Translations under genes and position numbers: made by a program
The notes under the pieces: model-generated
Told to the model about the DNA's origin: nothing
The model's input: the letters and a program-made list of their open reading frames with translations, nothing else
The model's database searches: none
Assembly (NCBI RefSeq): GCF_000143415.4
Contig: NW_003314293.1
Coordinates: forward strand, 1,556,457-1,620,456
Source of the DNA: Selaginella moellendorffii
Taxonomy: Eukaryota; Streptophyta; Lycopodiopsida; Selaginellales; Selaginellaceae
Reading direction: 5' to 3'
DNA length: 64,000 nucleotides
In this document: one piece after another, positions 60,297-64,000 of the stretch
Layout: each line of letters begins with the position of its first letter
How positions within the stretch are numbered: position 1 is the first letter of the stretch

Positions 60297-60995
60297 CTCT
60301 TAGAGCAAAGAAAGAGCGGATTCCAGCAAGATCCGAGATGCCGCAGCCAAGGCGCCGATGATAGCCGCCTTGCGCCTTGTCCACGCAAGGAAAGAAAACG
60401 AGAGAGCGGCCGAATAAACCCTAGCCAGTCGAGACACGTTCTACAAATTTCACCACGTTGGGCAGCACACACGGCGTGATCGCCGGTTCGAGTACAGTCC
60501 CCGCCACAAAATGCCAGCCCTCGGATGCAACCGGATATTCCAAACCACCGGCTGCAATCATGGCGCCCACGGCCGTTCGATGCAGGCAGAAGAAACGATC
60601 GCGGCCGCTCGTTCCAATCCCCGCGCGCGGGAGAAAGGCCATTGAATCTGGCGCTGTCAATGGGCCAGGTGGCAGCTGGCGGGTTGTGGACGGTGGTGGC
60701 CAGCGCGGACAAAAAGGAGCATATGCTTTCCATGCTAGCAAAAGAAAGAAAAAGAGGGAAATGGACGAATTATAGGGACCACCACATGGACTCTGCCTAT
60801 AGTTCTTTTAAAAGATAGAGCCATTTGCGAGGTTCTTGTGAGATTTTGATGATACCTTACATACACCTTGGATTACAACGTTATGATATATCTACAAACC
60901 TTAAGCCACCACCACATTATTATTATTTCCTGTAGCGCGGTAGCCATCGATGCATGGAGAACGACCGGAACAAAATTCTCCATTTTCTCGGCAGC
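60297..60995. promoter_or_regulatory. Actin promoter side and RPE 3' region
   Basis: Contains the presumed actin first exon and promoter. A telo-box AAACCCTA lies at 60416-60423. Frames of 100-146 codons (60293-60775) on both strands lack family features and overlap one another, so I do not call a gene. The last part is probably the 3' UTR of the epimerase gene. Confidence 0.45.
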
Positions 60996-62323
60996 TCAAG
61001 CGGCAACTGCCACCGGCTTTTTGCTTGTTTTGATGCCTTTGATCGCTGCCAAGCAAGAAAAAAAAAAAAAAAATCGTGAGCAAAGTACGATGATGTTTCG
61101 AAAGTTTTGGCTACCTTCTGAGTAGCTCTTGGCACCAAAAACTGCTGATCCTGCTACAACGGCATTCGCACCAGCTTCAATCACCTGCGAAGTTCACAGA
61201 TTGTAAGCCAATCGATCCAAAAGCTAAAAAACAAAAAAAAAAAACAGACCTTGTAAGCATTTGAGGGAGTTACTCCACCATCAACCTCGATCCACGGGTT
61301 TACTCCCTGCAAGTGTTCATAAGTCTCGGCGATCACAATCCAAGTTACAAACCTTCTCAGCGCACAACCTCTTCAAGTCAGAGATCTTCTTTACTTGGCT
61401 CTCGATGAAGCTCTGTCCTCCAAAACCGGGATTTACTGACATGATCAGCACCAAGTCCACAACTGCAATCGGAAAAAGATTTCTTTTCAGCGACAAGCAG
61501 CTCTATAATACAAGACAAAACGCTCACCTTCAAGCACGTACTCGATGGCTCCCAATGGCGTGGCCGGGTTTAAAACAACACCAGCTTTACAGCCGAGATC
61601 TTTAATCTGGACACGAGAAGAAACCATTAAAAACTCATAGGATACTCCGCAACATACTTGATTGATGGTACGATGTAAATGGATAGTGGAAGCATTCTCA
61701 CAGTGGACACTGATGATATCAGCACCCGCTTTCGCGAAATCGGGAACTCTTTGCTCGGGCTCCACGATCATCTGAAAAGAAAGTAAGAACTTCAAGCATG
61801 CCACAAACTCATAAATGAAAAGCCACGAACCAAGTGCACGTCGAGAGGAAGATCAGTGACAGGTCTCAAGGAATCCACAACCAGAGGGCCGATTGTTATG
61901 TTTGGAACAAACCTTCCATCCATGACATCTACATGGATCCAATCACATCCTGCTGCTTCCACTGCTTTAACCTGGAGCGCTAGGCTTTTAAAAACTTCTA
62001 CTTTAGAAGAAAAAAACAAACATATTTTACCTGTTCTCCCAGCTTCGAGAAATTCGCAGAAAGGATCGATGGTGAGACAATCACATCCTTCTTTGAGAAT
62101 TTGTCCACCCGTGAGGATGCATTGACTTGTAAGCTGAATCCTCTCCCCTGGCTGAGGAAAATCCATGAAATTTGCCGACTGTATACAGAGACTCATACCT
62201 CGTCGATGATTTCGCAGTTGAAATCCGACCGCAATCCTGATTGCGCCCCCAGAACGAGCTCTGCGAGCTCGAAGGAGACGCCACAGCGAGCGCGGCATTG
62301 TGCGCCATGAATGTTCCAGCCAT
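60996..62323 (-). CDS. RPE: Ribulose-phosphate 3-epimerase, plastid-targeted
   Basis: Interconverts ribulose 5-phosphate and xylulose 5-phosphate in the Calvin cycle and the pentose phosphate pathway. Exon 1 (start 62323) codes a Ser/Thr/basic-rich leader, [20 protein letters not shown] onward, typical of a chloroplast transit peptide. It splices to [20 protein letters not shown] and [14 protein letters not shown]. Core motifs follow: [115 protein letters not shown] and [16 protein letters not shown]. The last exon ends [12 protein letters not shown]. Several introns of 50-100 bp. Intact. Confidence 0.95.
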
Positions 62324-63511
<1,188 letters not shown>

Positions 63512-63670
63512 AAGGTTCCTTCGAGCTTATTGAGAATCACTCAAGTTTTTCAAAGTTTGCGATCTCTATTAGAGCTTTATGGAAGAACTGTTGGAAGTTT
63601 AAGATCGTCTACAAAGTTTTAGTGTAAGAATCTAAAGTGTTAAAGATTGCAAAAACCATTCATATCTATT

Positions 63671-64000
63671 TCATTGAGAACTTATCCAACATTGCGAGTT
63701 CTCAGTCTTAGAAGAGTCTAGAAGAGCTCTCTCCAAGTCGTGGACTCTCCTCTCAAGCTTGGCGATGGTGGCGTTTTGCCACTGGATCCCTTCCAGGCAC
63801 TTGGCCACCATCGCCTTGAGCTGCGCATTGTCCTCCATGAGCTTCTTCACCACGTCCACGTCCATGCTTGTTTGCCCGGAGATTTGATCTTGCTCGACCG
63901 CTTCACTCGACACTGGAACTTCCTGGTTATCAATCTTCTCGGGGCTGTGAAGATCTTCCTCCTCCGAGATCGTGCTCTCCGGCTCGGTGTCCATCGAGTC
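63671..64000 (-). CDS. BAG6-like co-chaperone regulator, C-terminal part (cut by window end)
   Basis: A minus-strand frame reaches the right window edge and ends at TGA 63673-63671. The first part is acidic and Ser-rich. The C-terminus is a coiled coil (KKLMEDNAQLKAMVAKCLEG, then NATIAKLERRVHDLERALLD). This pattern resembles the C-terminal tail of plant BAG6 proteins (KLMEEN...LVEAG...ISKLTERVKSLEKKL). The BAG and IQ domains that would confirm the assignment would lie beyond the window. The first Met in frame near the edge may be internal. Confidence 0.5.
   Translation of the reverse strand, partial: DSMDTEPESTISEEEDLHSPEKIDNQEVPVSSEAVEQDQISGQTSMDVDVVKKLMEDNAQLKAMVAKCLEGIQWQNATIAKLERRVHDLERALLDSSKTENSQCWISSQ

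Noticed and set aside
60293-60775. Overlapping frames of 105-146 codons upstream of actin
   Set aside because: Mutually overlapping on both strands, no motifs, and located where the actin promoter and leader exon should be.

Overview
This is a plant nuclear window. Gene content, very short introns (about 50-140 bp), telo-box promoter motifs and two remnants of 'microbial-type' terpene synthases point to a lycophyte, most likely Selaginella moellendorffii. That species call is inference from family knowledge; I ran no search. There is no prokaryotic gene organisation, CRISPR array or organellar sequence.

Layout. (1) 1-6746: a near-complete LTR retrotransposon cut by the left window edge. It has two near-identical LTRs, a tRNA-iMet-type primer binding site and no gag-pol reading frame, so it looks non-autonomous. 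(2) 6747-12230: AT-rich gene-poor DNA with a decayed coding remnant, an old antisense LTR fragment and half a MITE. (3) 12231-17161: a gene island with a DCN1-like neddylation factor (-), head-to-head with a 4'-phosphopantetheinyl transferase (+), then a PP2A catalytic subunit (+). (4) 17162-30288: a repeat-rich desert with a dispersed duplication (about 17500-19555 and 28730-30088), Ty3/gypsy pol debris, two more antisense fragments of the same LTR family and remnants of an unrecognised coding sequence. (5) 30289-47618: calcium-dependent protein kinase (-), TM9SF/EMP70 (-) head-to-head with exocyst SEC8 (+), a GH79 heparanase-like gene (+), a broken terpene synthase (+) and a gamma-tubulin complex GCP5-like gene (-). 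(6) 47619-53691: an orphan coding fragment, a second broken terpene synthase, a GT92/DUF23 glycosyltransferase (-) and a MITE cluster. (7) 53692-64000: CCR/DFR-like reductase (-), a tRNA-Asp-derived repeat, a second GH79 gene (+), actin (-), plastid ribulose-phosphate 3-epimerase (-) head-to-head with PCNA (+), and the 3' end of a BAG6-like gene (-).

The genes do not form one pathway; they are mostly housekeeping and cell-biology genes (neddylation, carrier-protein activation, phosphatase, secretion, microtubule nucleation, replication, pentose phosphate metabolism). Shared architecture is clear: three divergent pairs with 190-270 bp between start codons, and telo-box motifs upstream of six loci. 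The main accessory signals are the coding-free retroelement with a purine tandem-repeat LTR and its decayed relatives, the TA-flanked MITE family, and duplicated GH79 and terpene synthase sequences. I found no convincing new multi-gene system. Exon boundaries below were read by eye from GT/AG sites and family knowledge, without transcript support.
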